A stretch of DNA of 64,000 nt from Diaporthe sp. PMI_573 (GCA_021399435.1 JAJTUP010000139.1:1-64000); one strand, 5' to 3'; counted from the stretch's first letter, positions 1 through 10,818 are shown. A program made the numbers and translations. The notes: a model not told the origin generated them from the sequence alone.

Positions 1-1071
1 TCCAAAGAGAGGCCAGGCCTGTGATGACAAGATGCAGAAAGGTTGCTGAGGGATCCAGTACCTTTGGCTGCAAAATACCCATGTCAGCTCCTCCGGCATG
101 CGTTGAACAAAATAGACTTGGGCCATGGCCTCTGCCGCAGACCCGAATCGTGTGGCTAGTGCAAAAGGGTTACCACCGTGACCAGTGCGCCAATCGCCCA
201 ACCCCGGGCAAAAGTTTGCCCTTTTCGTTTCCTGTGACATCCGCATCCGTTACAGATTGATCAACGTATTGTGAGGATGGATCAGTTGCGACCAGCTTTG
301 GTCGTCTCTGCTGGAACTTTAGGTTACTCGGTTTTAAGAAGCATCGCTCAGCATAGAAAACGGTGATTTTGAGATATTGTCGGTTGCGTGCAGTGTTTGA
401 GGGCAGTTTGGGGCTGGTCGATAGCCATCTAGCGCTATTTTGTAGTTATTACCGTCGATGCAGTCTAGATCCTTGCCGGCCAGGGTGCAGATGGATTGCA
501 TATTATCCTGTGCACGACGGGACTTCAATTCTCAGCTTTGGTCCAGCTCAACCGTGGTCGAAAACGTCTCAGGGCAAGATCAGGGCTCTCTACCCCTTTC
601 TGTGCTGATTTCTGAATGGTGTTGAACGCTGGTTCCATCGGCTATGCTCGAGATACTAGCGCGAGTGATGGCCGGGTCTACCAAGTTGGTAGATAGGGTA
701 TAGTCACCTGTCTTCAACTTTTCCTTCGCTGCTCGGGAGGGTTGTCGGCGCCGGCTGACTGTTCTAGGTTCTTGCAACTTTGACTGTCTTCATAATTCCT
801 CTTCAAACCACCGTTCAGCCCTCCTGGTAAAACTCCAAACACAGTACACATGACCTTTGCGAAGATCAAGGGCAAGCTCGTACACCCCACCATCTTACAC
901 AACCAAAACTCTTTACCACGCGGCCGTATTCAGACGAGGACGAAGGTAATTCCAGAAATAGATCCAACGCAAATTGATTTGCAGGTTACGCATACTGTAG
1001 ACCCTTTGAATTTAATTTACTGTATGCCAATATAAATCATAGTATTATACCCTATTCTCTTAATAATTCAT

Positions 1072-1072
<1 letters not shown>
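1..1072. other. No gene seen
   Basis: Only short open frames on both strands, none with recognisable domains, a plausible exon chain or clear promoter context. Base composition looks ordinary. I see nothing to annotate here. Confidence 0.5.

Positions 1073-1117
<45 letters not shown>
1073..1117. repeat. 45-base poly(T) tract
   Basis: An uninterrupted run of T. It could be a simple-sequence expansion or the poly(A) tail of a minus-strand retroposed transcript whose body would lie to the right. The right flank shows no recognisable LINE, tRNA-derived or gene sequence. Length may be unreliable in assembly. Confidence 0.9.
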
Positions 1118-1119
<2 letters not shown>

Positions 1120-1922
1120 GAAGCAGAAAGTCAGGTCTGCTGATCGCAATATGATTACTCTTGACAGCCTTGACCTGGGTTTCTAAGTTTGGCCGGTTGC
1201 TGAGCGACGGTGTAGTACAACAACTGATTTACCCGAAACGACGACGGGCACAACGTTCCACTATTGGCCAAGAAACCCCGGTGTCCTGTCTGCCGAAATG
1301 AACCAACCACATTTTCCGTCTTACCTCACCGTCTATAAGTTCCCTCTGATTTCACACCGATATTCCGCCCCCCCCCTTCCCTTTCATGCTTTGACTCCCT
1401 CTAAACCCTGGGCTTTCTGTTTTCAACAATGAAAAAAATGGGGCACCCGCTATGAGAGCAGAAGTGCCGGTTGGCGTGGAGTTTGAGAACCAAGTTAGTG
1501 AAGCACCCACCCCTAAAGGAACTAACAGCACAGCCAGTTATTGAAGGAATCAGCCTTAGCCCTGACAAAACCTGGATTGTGAGAGGCAATGAGAGGATTC
1601 TCTGGCTTCCTCCAGTATAGATCGTTCGCCTGGCATCCAACTCGGAGGGAAGGAGCAGTGTCTTGCCGCGGGTTGTCCCGTTCCGCTGGCGGTTCATCGG
1701 GAACGTTGCGAAGTATCACACTAAATTCGTGAAGTACTGGGCCCGGTTCTCGCTCCTTCTTCTTAGGTTCATATCCTTGACTGACGCGCGCCAGAGTTCG
1801 CGGACCGCGTTGCGCGTCATGTTCGAGCGCGTTCTCGCGTCGCTGCTCCGCGCCAGGGTTGTGTGCTCGCTCTTGACGCTCTATTCCGATAGAATCTTCT
1901 CAAAACTGCGGCTGGTGACCGA
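1118..1922. other. No gene seen
   Basis: Contains overlapping short frames on both strands (around 1401-1935) but no recognisable domain or splice-consistent gene. Confidence 0.4.
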
Positions 1923-2470
1923 CCGGTCGAAATAAAGCTCTACACCGAGGGGCAGTACGAAAAAGCGGAGCAACTTCTGGAACGACTTTAGAAGATAATG
2001 TAATTCAAGATGAAAATATCGAGACTGCCGGTCAGCCCACTTCGCACATTGATTCCGCGCAGATCAGTACGACAGTCGATGCCATGGACATTGGCACTAA
2101 AGAGCCCACTCAAGCTGTGCCTTCGTATCGTACAGGTTTTCTCGAGACATCGCAATCATCCCTCAGCCGAAATCGCCTCTCTCCCCAAAGCGTAATAAGG
2201 TGCGAAAGCCGCTTGTCTGCTGTCGTAAGACCAGATGCGATGACTTTCTTTGCAAACAACTACGAGGAGGGCTTGAAAGAATGGCTATCATTGCTCCAAG
2301 TGACTACGTTCCCGCACACGATCGCTAGCTCCGACCCCCGCTTCTTGGTAGCTTTTACGGCGCTAGAGAGTGCGACTGCAGGCAGCCAGGTGTCCCACAC
2401 GCTCGCAAGATTTGCGCATTTTCGCCTAATTCAACTCTTTAAGTTTCTGAAGAATGTTATAAAAGTCTGA
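1923..2470 (+). pseudogene. Possible decayed gene with TPR-like segment
   Basis: At 1923-1990 one frame reads a short helix pair resembling a tetratricopeptide repeat (LYTEGQYEKAEQLLERL) and then stops. A frame one base away is open from about 1980 through the frame that starts at an ATG at 2084 and runs to 2470. Together this looks like one plus-strand protein broken by an indel. TPR arrays like this are common at the C-termini of fungal NB-ARC proteins, but no nucleotide-binding domain is visible here. Assignment is weak; it could also be chance. Confidence 0.25.
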
Positions 2471-3281
2471 AAGAGAAAAGGGACAGGTTTGCGGAGGCCA
2501 CCAAACCATGCACGTGTCAAACAGTTTCTGAGAAGATTAGTGTGGGGTCATGGGAATGGCAACGATTCTGCGATACGTCATTTTGACTGCGAAAGGCTGT
2601 CTGCAGAGTCAACAGCAGCAACATCTACGAGCGGAAAGCCGTCATCTTAGGACGCTGTGCCAATTGACGATCTCAAGTCATGTAGCATAGGCAGCTGCAC
2701 CTCTTGATGCTGTCAACAGACTGAAGGCATGACCAACCATCTCCTCAAGAAGGTCGATATCGGCATTGTTGCTTCTACACTGGAATTGTGGCAACCATGA
2801 CATTTATGGCTCACAGCTGCCCAGATCAATACGGTGTGGACCGTCCATATGTTCACCTAGCCAGGCTGCGGCATGGTCAGCCAGCTGGCTGAAGCCCCAT
2901 TCCTCACGCTTATTGGCGTCTGAAGCGCACCCACCTCGTGCGGTGACCCGAGACCACGCTGCAAGATACATTTCCATCTCAATTTATTTCACTGGATCGC
3001 CCGGATAGGGAGGTACTAAACCAATGGCGGGAGTATCCCATGTGCAGCTCAAACGTCCGCTGACAACGTCCCCGAGTCCTGTGCTTGTCTCACCGTCTGG
3101 GCGGTTCCGTATCGCGACACGCAGCACAACCTTCAGGAACCTTGTCGCACAAGGATATACACAAAGAAGAACCCGAACCAATTATGTATTCTGCAAGTTT
3201 CTAATGATGTCATTTTCATCGATGCTCGCAAGATCTACTTCCCCGTACTTTGACTTTGGCTCCTTTTACGTCTCATAGAAC
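2471..3281. other. No gene seen
   Basis: Short frames on both strands around 2766-3278 overlap each other and match nothing I recognise. No repeat structure noted. Confidence 0.4.
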
Positions 3282-4021
3282 TCATTGAAGGACGAAGTGC
3301 AGACAGCAGCAACAGCCAGCTTTATGACGCCCATACCTGGCGATACAATCAATGACTGTGTACTCCATCGTACCAGATGGGATCTCCCAACCCCCATCCA
3401 CATTTTGGATTTGAAATGTAGGGGCAGGAATTGGATTTTCGTAGGACCAAGCTTGAAGAATTGCTTTGAACTGGAATCGAAGGGGGTTTGATGTCCCCAG
3501 TGAGACCTCCCATTTAGGAACTAGCAAGGTTAATAGATAGAAGACACAAAAATTCGAGTCCGCTGCTTACCTGGACAGTCATCATCTACAAAAATTTCTA
3601 TTACATTCTCCACACTGCTTTCTGGAACAGGTGCATTGTTCATCGCTGACAGATTCTCAACAGGTAATTCACGGACTGTGAAAGTCAGTAATATGTAAAG
3701 ATATCCTAGTGAACTATGCTGCCCACCTTGAGAGTTCTCATCCGTGAAGTGGATATCTACTTCGGTCTCCTCATTTGGGCCACACGCAGTGTTCGACGGC
3801 GACGAGGGCTGGGTTGAGCCGGCAGTCATACCCGGCGACGAGCACCGTGTTGAGCATGGTCTGGGGCATGCAGTCGGAGATGGGGATCTGGATGGATCAA
3901 AGTCTTCTAGAGGAAAAACCATTTTGTTTTCTTTTCTTCTGGGTAGGGAAGAAGAGTCCGGAGGACGGAAAGAAAGGTTGCAGATGCAATGGTTGCTGAG
4001 AGCAATGGTATTTCGGAGCAC
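3282..4021 (-). CDS. Uncharacterised protein, three exons
   Basis: Minus-strand gene supported by splice signals. Exon 1 ends at 3727, intron 3726-3676 (51 nt, GTGGGC donor, TTACTGAC branch, CACAG acceptor), exon 2 3675-3571, intron 3570-3521 (50 nt, GTAAGC donor, CTATTAAC branch, GCTAG acceptor), exon 3 3520-3282. From the in-frame ATG at 3922 the spliced frame is 179 residues; an upstream ATG at 4021 would give 212. The N-terminal third is rich in Ser, Pro and Cys, followed by an acidic stretch. The C-terminal part is compact with several Trp and a CCCC run near the end. The first intron is a multiple of three, so its retention keeps the frame. No family recognised. The two independent introns with branch sites argue that this is a real gene. 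Confidence 0.55.
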
Positions 4022-4853
4022 CTATATACGTTCGCAGCTTAGGTGGCCGCTGCAAGGCGTTCGGTGCTAACACAGAGCGCAAGCCATGCCAGCTTTCTTT
4101 TCGACCCGCTTCGTGCCGTCCTTCCCTTGCAACTTCTCCACGAAAGGTGGACCTCTATGTCCCCACTTTTAATTTCGTAACTTCCAAAGTTACGAAAAAA
4201 GGGAGAAGCCCCTTGGATTGGACAGCTTGGTAGCGACCACGTCCTCGGCATTCTAACTGCAGGGCTTGGTATTGTCAATCTCAAATTCTGATGCATGGTG
4301 TGCAGAACGTATCATTCAGGTTCGGTTGGAGAGCTGCATAAACGTACACAGTGTGTATACCGCGGAAGAGGTCAGGAACAGAGCCTATCAGGGCAACAGG
4401 GGAGGCCCGTCTGTCCGTCTCTAATGTGGGAGACAATTTCTGAGACTCGGATGAAAGCGCTTGACGAGTGTCCAGCGCCATAACAATTTTATGCTCCCAA
4501 GCCAAATGTTCTATGGTTGACCACTCAGAACAAAGAGCCCAGAGAATCATCATCAGCCACTGGAGAACCGCGGAGTCAAGGATTGAGCGATCAAATGGGA
4601 AGAGACAAGGTGGGACACGCCTACGGGGACCACACCAGATCCAGTCTGTACGGTGGACTGACACAAGGGCGCAGTCCCATTCATAGAGACGCTGCAATGA
4701 AGACGCTAGTATTCTTACAGTTATAAACCCTGTAGTTGAGCCCATCTCTGTAGTCTATCCCAGCTCTGATCGCCGTCTTCATTCCATAGCTGCTGACCTG
4801 TGCTTCCTTGGTCGATGCTAATTCACGCCGAGCAGCAGTTGGACCGATCGCCA
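4022..4853. other. Intergenic; unsupported long frame
   Basis: A 154-codon minus-strand frame at 4281-4745 has no recognisable domain and is overlapped by several plus-strand frames of similar length, so I do not call it. AT-rich motif around 4170-4200 (GTAACTTCCAAAGTTAC) is a local inverted repeat. Confidence 0.4.
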
Positions 4854-5201
4854 CTATGGCAATTGGCTGAAAACTGAGGTCCCACAGATGATGGTATTCT
4901 CTGAGATCTGCATAAATGCTGTATCTACTGGAATGTGTGGCCCGGACCCCAAGCCTTGTGACTCCCCTGGGACCGTTTCAACGTCGCCAGGCGAGGTTAC
5001 CTCTGAGCATAGTGTCACGCTAGACCGACGACTATCCATGTGCTCTTCGTGAGAGCCTACTTCCACCGCATGGATTTCTGAAGCGTGTCTCTTCTTCTTC
5101 GGACAGTCTTGTGCAGCACCGCTGTCCGTGTCATCGCTGTCTAAGCAGGGTGGCGGCCGCTTAAGTGGATTCGGCGCCTGTTCTTGAATAGGATCTGACA
5201 T
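4854..5201 (-). CDS. Uncharacterised small hydrophilic protein
   Basis: 115-codon minus-strand frame with an ATG at 5201. It is Ser/Asp/Glu rich and low in hydrophobic residues, with a basic cluster (CPKKKRH, about residues 34-40) that could be a nuclear localisation signal. No domain recognised. The composition (charged, disordered) is more protein-like than that of neighbouring frames, but there is no splice or homology support. It sits head-to-tail with the gene at 3282-4021 on the same strand and could be the first exon of a longer gene. Confidence 0.35.
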   Translation of the reverse strand: MSDPIQEQAPNPLKRPPPCLDSDDTDSGAAQDCPKKKRHASEIHAVEVGSHEEHMDSRRSSVTLCSEVTSPGDVETVPGESQGLGSGPHIPVDTAFMQISENTIICGTSVFSQLP

Positions 5202-5778
5202 GCTTGCTGTCCAACTACGTTATCGATGTATCGAAGTGATTCCTCCTACTACATTATCAATATGTGTTGGTTGGCGATTAAAGTTGTGTTTGGTCCTCAT
5301 TTGCTTGCATGAATGCAACAGGACGTCTGGTTGTGGCCGGATAACCAGGTCATTGGTCACGTGCCAATGAATGCGGTGGTTACTCAGGAGTATAGCTTGT
5401 CGTATATTCTCTCGTCATTAAAGGCATAATGTGAATTGACTTCTGAATCATCTTCTGTAGCATAACTGTCACTTTCATCTGCATGACTAGACACACATAA
5501 GCCAGGTACTTCTATATCAATGGAGATGGCTTTTAACATCAGCGCTTCGGCGGGGTTACTACGTGGACAAACAGAATGTACTCCTCTGGCAAGACGAACA
5601 CGAGAGGCTATATGATGAAATCACCCTCGTTTTGGCGTATAGATTGGTTAAAGCTCATGTGTGGAGCCTTTTGCCAAAATCGATAGTCTCGGAGACAGTA
5701 ATCATGCCGTTCCGCTACGCCTTGCCTGAACATATGCCAGGACCTGGGACCTCATCACAGGGTCGGATGCAAGTTAGA
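5202..5778. other. No gene seen
   Basis: Holds only a plus-strand 80-codon frame at 5563-5805 without recognisable features. Confidence 0.4.
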
Positions 5779-6039
5779 TTAACCTTGCTTAGTGCTTTCT
5801 TTTGAGCCGGCTTTGCACAAACTGAGTTCCTGGAAATGCGCAAAGTGACGAGGCGGATTCCAATCTGTAGGAGACAGGTCCACCACAGGTATACCGTTGA
5901 TAAATGCCTCCATCTGGTCCGACGATATATGCTCATTGCCCAGCACGAAGTTTTCTTTGATCATCTCTGCGATATTTCGGGGGCAGAGCACTGTAGACGG
6001 TTTGCTGGCGGTCCTGACTATAGAGGTAATGTCTACCAT
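5779..6039 (-). CDS. Uncharacterised 86-residue frame
   Basis: Minus-strand frame from an ATG at 6039. The protein is soluble, with a Pro-containing acidic C-terminal half (VVDLSPTDWNPPRHF) and balanced composition. It may be a complete small protein or the first exon of a longer gene. No family recognised and no confident splice donor found downstream. Confidence 0.3.
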   Translation of the reverse strand: MVDITSIVRTASKPSTVLCPRNIAEMIKENFVLGNEHISSDQMEAFINGIPVVDLSPTDWNPPRHFAHFQELSLCKAGSKESTKQG

Positions 6040-6159
6040 GGTGTGAAGAAGAAGTAGCAGAAATGATAGGTCTCTGGCATTGAGTGAAACATGTGACGAG
6101 TGCAGGGCTGTCCGAAAGCTTGAAGGCTCAAGAAACGAGATTACCGTGATATCATCTAA

Positions 6160-6245
6160 GTAGCTGTGTAAGTGGCACGACGTTTACTTGCATAACTTGG
6201 CTCACTTGGTTTACTTGCTTCACTTGATTCAGGAACCAACTTTAA
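6160..6245. repeat. ACTTG-rich segment, possible hAT terminus
   Basis: Several ACTTG(G/C) copies lie close together (for example around 6187-6232). A similar run (GACTTGACTTACTTGGCTTG followed by TTAGGAAC) occurs at about 32693-32720 beyond the hAT transposase remnant. It may be a relic terminus of the same element family; this is an inference from motif similarity only. Confidence 0.25.
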
Positions 6246-6434
6246 TATCAACACCGAACTTGCCTCGAACGATCCGCCCGTCGTCATCGTTACGACCTCC
6301 AGGCAGTGCCACCAGAGGCCGCCCATTCCCTACTTCCTGTGATTATTATACGTCAGGCGAAGGGCTCCCCTGCTGCCTGGATCTGTCTGAACTATTGCTA
6401 CATGGAAGCTATCTTGGTGTACCCAGGAGAGAAG

Positions 6435-6442
6435 TATATAAA
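6435..6442 (+). promoter_or_regulatory. TATA box of the J-domain gene
   Basis: TATATAAA about 210 bases upstream of the J-domain start codon, correct orientation, in a pyrimidine-rich leader (CCTTTGACTTCCTTTCC just before the coding region), as is common in fungal promoters. Confidence 0.5.
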
Positions 6443-6649
6443 TTGAAGCTTTTGCTGCCAAACCTTGCCCCATTTTCTTCAAGTCCGTCCCACAGCCACA
6501 AGCAATTACGACATCTCCTGTCACCAATAAAGACCAATAAAGAAAGCTCCTTTCTAAGTCTGCTTTGCCCAACTGCATCTGTATCAACAGTCCCTCTCGA
6601 CCTTTGACTTCCTTTCCACTTGTCCTTGTCAATCGATATAACTATCGCA

Positions 6650-7297
6650 ATGCCTGCCCCTGCTCCTTTTGTCAACTACTACGCTACGCTCAGCCTTTTT
6701 AGCGTAACTGACGACTTGAGCCGAATCAAGCGAGCGTGGCAGAGAGCCTGCCTTGCTCACCATCCAGACCACGGCGGCAGTGACGAGAGGCAAGCAAAAG
6801 TCAACGCAGCATGGGAGATCCTCAGCGACACAAGCAAGCGCGAGCGGTTCAACGAAGAATACCGTCGCCATTTCTCCATCCATTCAACCCCATTTGGACA
6901 GCGCGAGTCGCATCCTTACGCCCAGTCAAGGGGTGATAGCCCACACGCCCCAATCAATATAAATCTGTCTAACGACATTCCAGATTCTACTCAATGCTAT
7001 AGTTCAGCCAAGAATCCGGGCCCTAACGCTCCTTCCGGCGGAAGCACGCATCTGCGTCCTTCAACCTATGGCAATCCTTTCGGTGCTCCTAAGTTTGAGG
7101 CACCCATCCCTAACGAGGAGAGACTGAAGGAGAAGTTTTTCGCTGCGTGGAACAAGGTCCTCAAGGAGGAGGGCATGTCGCTGACCGAGCGCGCCGCCGT
7201 TCGGACAGCCTTGAAAGGGGGCGAATCAGGCCCCGGTCAGATAATCAACCGCACGATCAGCACGCTGAAGGACTGCCGTCGCAAGGATAAGGAGTGA
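6650..7297 (+). CDS. J-domain (DnaJ-like) co-chaperone
   Basis: Single-exon gene of 215 residues. The first in-frame ATG is 6650. The N-terminal ~70 residues form a J domain with the signature HPD at residues 38-40, preceded by a basic helix (RIKRAWQRAC) and followed by a helix resembling J-domain helix III (VNAAWEILSD). In known J proteins HPD stimulates the ATPase of an Hsp70 partner. The rest lacks the Gly/Phe region and the cysteine-rich zinc module, so it is a class C (type III) J protein. The middle is Ser/Pro/Asn-rich and likely disordered; the C-terminal ~65 residues are charged and helical. A TATA box lies upstream. Substrate and compartment cannot be told; no signal peptide or membrane segment is seen, which suggests a soluble protein. 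Intact; neighbours are unrelated. Confidence 0.8.
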   Translation: MPAPAPFVNYYATLSLFSVTDDLSRIKRAWQRACLAHHPDHGGSDERQAKVNAAWEILSDTSKRERFNEEYRRHFSIHSTPFGQRESHPYAQSRGDSPHAPININLSNDIPDSTQCYSSAKNPGPNAPSGGSTHLRPSTYGNPFGAPKFEAPIPNEERLKEKFFAAWNKVLKEEGMSLTERAAVRTALKGGESGPGQIINRTISTLKDCRRKDKE

Positions 7298-7798
7298 TTT
7301 ATCTAGGGCTTCCAATAGCTGTTTTTTTCGCGATGACATCGTCAAAGCAACGTCTTTCTAGTCATACCCCTTGAGAATCTTCCTAAATAGTAGTCGTTGT
7401 GTGGGGCTTGAGTGTTTGAGATGGGCGTAACGGGCCACCAAACCTCTCATCTCTTGAAGGATAACAGGGCCTCTGACCAAGATCGAGTTGTGCTCACTAA
7501 TACCCAAATGAGAGTCGACATTACATTGGCAACCCGTGGCAGATCTGCCTTTGGAACTCCTAATCTCCTGTTAACTCCGTGTCCCATGTACGTACCCGAA
7601 CAGGCAGAGTCTGAACGTCGAATGAACTTGTGGCCGGGCCACCACATTAGGCCTAGTCTTTGATTATTTTCTGATTTTTGATTCCTTGTTCTGGCAGCAC
7701 GGACCACGTATCGGAAGACTGCGGAATGGACTGGATTCAAGTGGAGTACGTCGCTCTGGATTAAGCAATCGCCTGCCTACCTCGCACAAAGAAGTGTT
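7298..7798. other. No gene seen
   Basis: Overlapping short frames on both strands without support. Confidence 0.4.
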
Positions 7799-8505
7799 CT
7801 ACAAGTTTTTCATGCATTGGCTCCTGCATTTCAAGAAGCAATTCTGCAGATCAGTCTTAAAGGGGAAGCTGCACCACGCAAGTTGCTGTGTATCAACTGT
7901 CACGAATACGAGCTGAGGATGCTCCCTCACCGCCATTAGATGTAGGCTCAGTTCACGATCACAAATCACGATATCGCGGATACGTGTAACCACATTCGCC
8001 TTGACGCCGTGTAGACTTGCTCCGCACTCTGAGTTTGTGGGATCCCGACCGATCGTCTTGCCCCAGTCAGAAATCGAGACCCAACCACCTCCATCGCTGC
8101 CACACTTGTCATTTATGAGATCGTCTGCCCTCCAGTATTCATTAATTGAACAAGGGTTCGGTTTAAACCCATGATTGCAGTAGTACACTTGGACTTTGCC
8201 ACTCTTCCACGCTAGATTCCCGCTGCCGTCAACCTCTGACCCGCCCGCGTCACAGGTCCCGTATATCCCATCTTCCGTCGTGGTCGTTACCGCCGCGGTC
8301 AGGTCTGCACTCCAACCCCCACAGTGCACCACATAAGAGGTAAAAACAGACCACGGCAAACCAGCCCATGCACGCGGCCAGTTGTGATGCCATACTGCAA
8401 CTGAAACCCGATTTGCAGCCACCCACCACGTCCTGACAATTGTTCTCCGCATAGCCGGGTGTGACGATCTTTCCATGGGGAGTATATCAGGCTGAACACG
8501 TTGTA
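7799..8505 (-). pseudogene. Secreted cysteine-containing protein, probably decayed
   Basis: The minus-strand frame at about 8330-8000 encodes a Gly/Trp/Cys-containing segment (VYYCNHG, DKCGSDGGGWVSISDW) of a type I associate with small secreted fungal proteins of unknown function. The expected N-terminal signal is not in the same frame. A hydrophobic stretch starting at a Met (MASQLAACMGW) lies at about 8390-8300 in another frame, so a frameshift near 8300 is likely. The reading beyond about 7990 looks non-homologous. A spliced model is possible but I see no convincing intron. The function is unknown; candidate effector or cell-wall protein is only a guess. Confidence 0.4.
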
Positions 8506-8712
8506 TACTTAACTTGGTGCTCTGAAGACCAAGGTGAAGAGCTTTGCTCGGGTGTCCAATCTCCTGTGGGAAGAACTCCCTATGGGATAACCTCCTATAA
8601 TAGCACAAGCTCCTGTGGAATCACCTATAGAATAGCCTCCCCTGGAAAACCGTTCTGTCGAGTAACTGCCTCTCGCCTAATCAGACGGAAGGTAAGCAAG
8701 CCACAGGGGCTC

Positions 8713-8745
8713 TATCTCCTTGACCTCGAAATTATTACGTTTTTA
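8713..8745 (+). repeat. Left terminal inverted repeat
   Basis: 33 bp, exact reverse complement of 9491-9523. Confidence 0.9.
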
Positions 8746-8975
8746 AGCGAAAAGGCTTGGGGCCAATCAGATGGGCCAGAACCCTTGTCAAAGAACCTCT
8801 GGTACAAAAAGGTACATACAAACCACAAGCCAACACGAAAGTGAAAGTCAACCTTCGGAATGCCACTGATTCCAACAGTTCCTCTTCGAATTACTACACA
8901 ACGCGACGCCGCATTCTTGGCACCCCGTAATAACCGAGTGTTTCTGAGGTGGTCGTTTTACTAGTTGTGGTTGAT

Positions 8976-9365
8976 TTAGTAACATATTTTGTCGTTTTGA
9001 AGAGCAGAGCGTTGTGGCCGCGGACCTTCTGCATGATTTGGTAGAGAGATATGTCGTGCATTGATGTATTCCACCCACTTATCCACCATATGATCAGGAC
9101 AGAACTCTGAAAAGATATCGAATAGGCTATGTCGAGGTAGGTCGGGCGAGATACGGCGATCAAAAGGCTGCAATTGGATCCGTTCGAAAGTAGGGCGGTT
9201 GGTGGCTTCTCGAGCTGCTGGCTCTGGTAGAGGCTTTAACGGCGATGAGGCTGGGCACGGTAATGTAGGTAGGGCTACTGTAATGGAAGATAAAGTACGG
9301 CGTCTTTTAGAAGGCTGCTGACTTTCGCTGGCCGGCGACACCTTTTTTCGCTTTCCACTTGCCAT
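8976..9365 (-). pseudogene. piggyBac-type transposase, N-terminal fragment
   Basis: 129 residues from an ATG at 9365. It starts with a basic, Ser/Pro-rich tail (KRKK, SKRRR) as in many nuclear transposases. Then comes a segment (LFDIFSEFCPDHMVDKWVEY, then RPQRSALQ) that I recognise as the region just before the catalytic DDE domain in fungal piggyBac (DDE_Tnp_1_7, PGBD-like) proteins. The frame stops before any catalytic Asp, so the protein cannot transpose DNA. It lies between 33-bp inverted repeats that mark the element. Family call is from memory of conserved residues. Confidence 0.5.
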
Positions 9366-9490
9366 TACCTTCAGTCAGGATGGTTTGCTGTAGTTGGGAG
9401 AAAAAGAGGCGTGTGTGGAAAACCGTTGCGGTACAAGCGCGAATCCCTGTACACGAGGGGCCATGTACCGAAAGTCAAAAGTGGGTCCGC

Positions 9491-9523
9491 TAAAAACGTA
9501 ATAATTTCGAGGTCAAGGAGATA
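9491..9523 (-). repeat. Right terminal inverted repeat
   Basis: 33 bp, exact reverse complement of 8713-8745. Confidence 0.9.
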
Positions 9524-9855
9524 ATCCCTAAGTTCTGAGCGATAGTCCCTTAGATAAGCAAAGTCATCAAGCCGCAAGTTGTGTGTCTAATGTTGACAGT
9601 ATCGAATACCCTAGAGCATGTTCGAGCTTCCAATTTGATATAAATGCAAAACTAGATCCGGGCTAGCAACCCCGAGCATGACGAAGAAAAACAAGCCCCT
9701 TATCAAGCGCTAAAGGCGCGCTACCCCCCAAATGATCAACTTTCGCGGAAGAAAGCACAGCGTGGATAATGGGACACTGGGCTGAGTTTTACCGGCCAAG
9801 TGCGAAATTTTAGGTAGCTTCTCCAGCTCTCAGGTTCCTCCTCTTGTAGACCAAC
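9524..9855. other. No gene seen
   Basis: Spacer between the piggyBac-like element and the membrane-protein gene; likely holds the 3' end of the latter's transcript. Confidence 0.4.
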
Positions 9856-10818
9856 CTAGCGCATCCTCGTGGTAGCCATCATATTCCGGGAGTCCTTGAC
9901 TTCCTCCGTTGATATCTGGGCTGTGCCATTGTGGCGCGGGGAGCGCGGTGTTGCACCAACAATGGTAATGCCATTGCTCTCCACAGTATCGTAATAACCT
10001 TGCCCGACTTCGGTCGCGCTTTCGGGGGACGAAATGTACAGGGCCGAATACCCGCAGGAGCAGCGTCGTTTCTGGACTAAGTTGCGGAATTGGTTCAGTA
10101 TAGGGAACTCGAGCTTCAGCTTGATGCTGTAAAGAGCGCTCTTATATGTTGTTTCAATCGCGTACATGTTACCGAACACGGTTCCAAGGAGCGTAAAGTC
10201 CATCAAGATGACTATTACATTCACAAAGATGAGGTGCTTCATTACCTGGCGGGCGTCGTTGCCCCGGCTGTGGCGGAGCGTGTTCCAGGTGTGCCATAAA
10301 TAGAGGCCCGAGATTGTGAACTCCTGCGAGCAGAATCCGACCAATGCGATCTTCTCGTACACCTCAAAAGGGTGGACGAACGGGTCTGGGTTTGGAGAGT
10401 TGGAGCCAAAGTTCAGGACTGTAGGCGGGATGGTGAAGAGGACGAAACTCGAAATGATCATGATCAGAACCCAGCGGGTCTTCCCTCTGTCCTGGACGAC
10501 TAGATGAAGTCGAGAGTATAGAACGACAGATTGGCCGATGACCATCGGGACTCCGCCGAGAGTGATGATTACGATATTGACGTAGTCGTTCTCGCAGAGC
10601 CGGAAGAATTTCAACAGAAACCCGAGAGAGTGAAGAGCGATACCCCAGGACGAGGCGAGTAGGCTCCAGAAGTAGAAGCCAGTGTACTTCTTGAACGTGA
10701 GAAAGATTTGGGCGTTTATTTCAATGGTGTTATGTATAGAGATAGCGAAAAAGCCAGCTATTATCATGACGGTGGGGATTGTGACATCAATCCCCCTTTG
10801 GTAGCCTTGGCCGCCCAT
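9856..10818 (-). CDS. Polytopic integral membrane protein (DUF7703-like)
   Basis: Intact single-exon frame of 320 residues, start ATG at 10818. About seven hydrophobic segments cover the first ~240 residues, starting immediately with VTIPTVMIIAGFF. The final ~80 residues are hydrophilic with Ser/Thr and a CSCG motif and probably face the cytosol. The arrangement matches the fungal seven-helix integral membrane proteins grouped as DUF7703, whose function is unknown; some resemble receptors. I see no catalytic motif. The upstream 700 bases are free of genes and probably include the promoter. One of the few clearly intact genes of the window. Confidence 0.75.
   Translation of the reverse strand: MGGQGYQRGIDVTIPTVMIIAGFFAISIHNTIEINAQIFLTFKKYTGFYFWSLLASSWGIALHSLGFLLKFFRLCENDYVNIVIITLGGVPMVIGQSVVLYSRLHLVVQDRGKTRWVLIMIISSFVLFTIPPTVLNFGSNSPNPDPFVHPFEVYEKIALVGFCSQEFTISGLYLWHTWNTLRHSRGNDARQVMKHLIFVNVIVILMDFTLLGTVFGNMYAIETTYKSALYSIKLKLEFPILNQFRNLVQKRRCSCGYSALYISSPESATEVGQGYYDTVESNGITIVGATPRSPRHNGTAQISTEEVKDSRNMMATTRMR

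Larger units (their letters stand above)
8713..9523. mobile_element. piggyBac-like non-autonomous DNA element
   Basis: Bounded by perfect 33-bp inverted repeats at 8713-8745 and 9491-9523 (outer end TATCTCCTTGACCTCG). Inside lies only the N-terminal part of a transposase gene (minus strand, 8976-9365), so it looks like an internal-deletion derivative of about 811 bp. No TTAA target duplication, the piggyBac hallmark, is obvious at the edges; the true ends may lie a few bases further out (AGGG on both sides). Alternative: another cut-and-paste superfamily. Confidence 0.6.

Noticed and set aside
4281..4745. 154-codon minus-strand frame
   Set aside because: No recognisable features; overlapped by plus-strand frames of similar quality; no splice partners found.
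8461..9577. A shared peptide (LLDLEIITFL) in frames on opposite strands at 8.7 and 9.5 kb
   Set aside because: It is the translation of the 33-bp terminal inverted repeat, not a protein motif.
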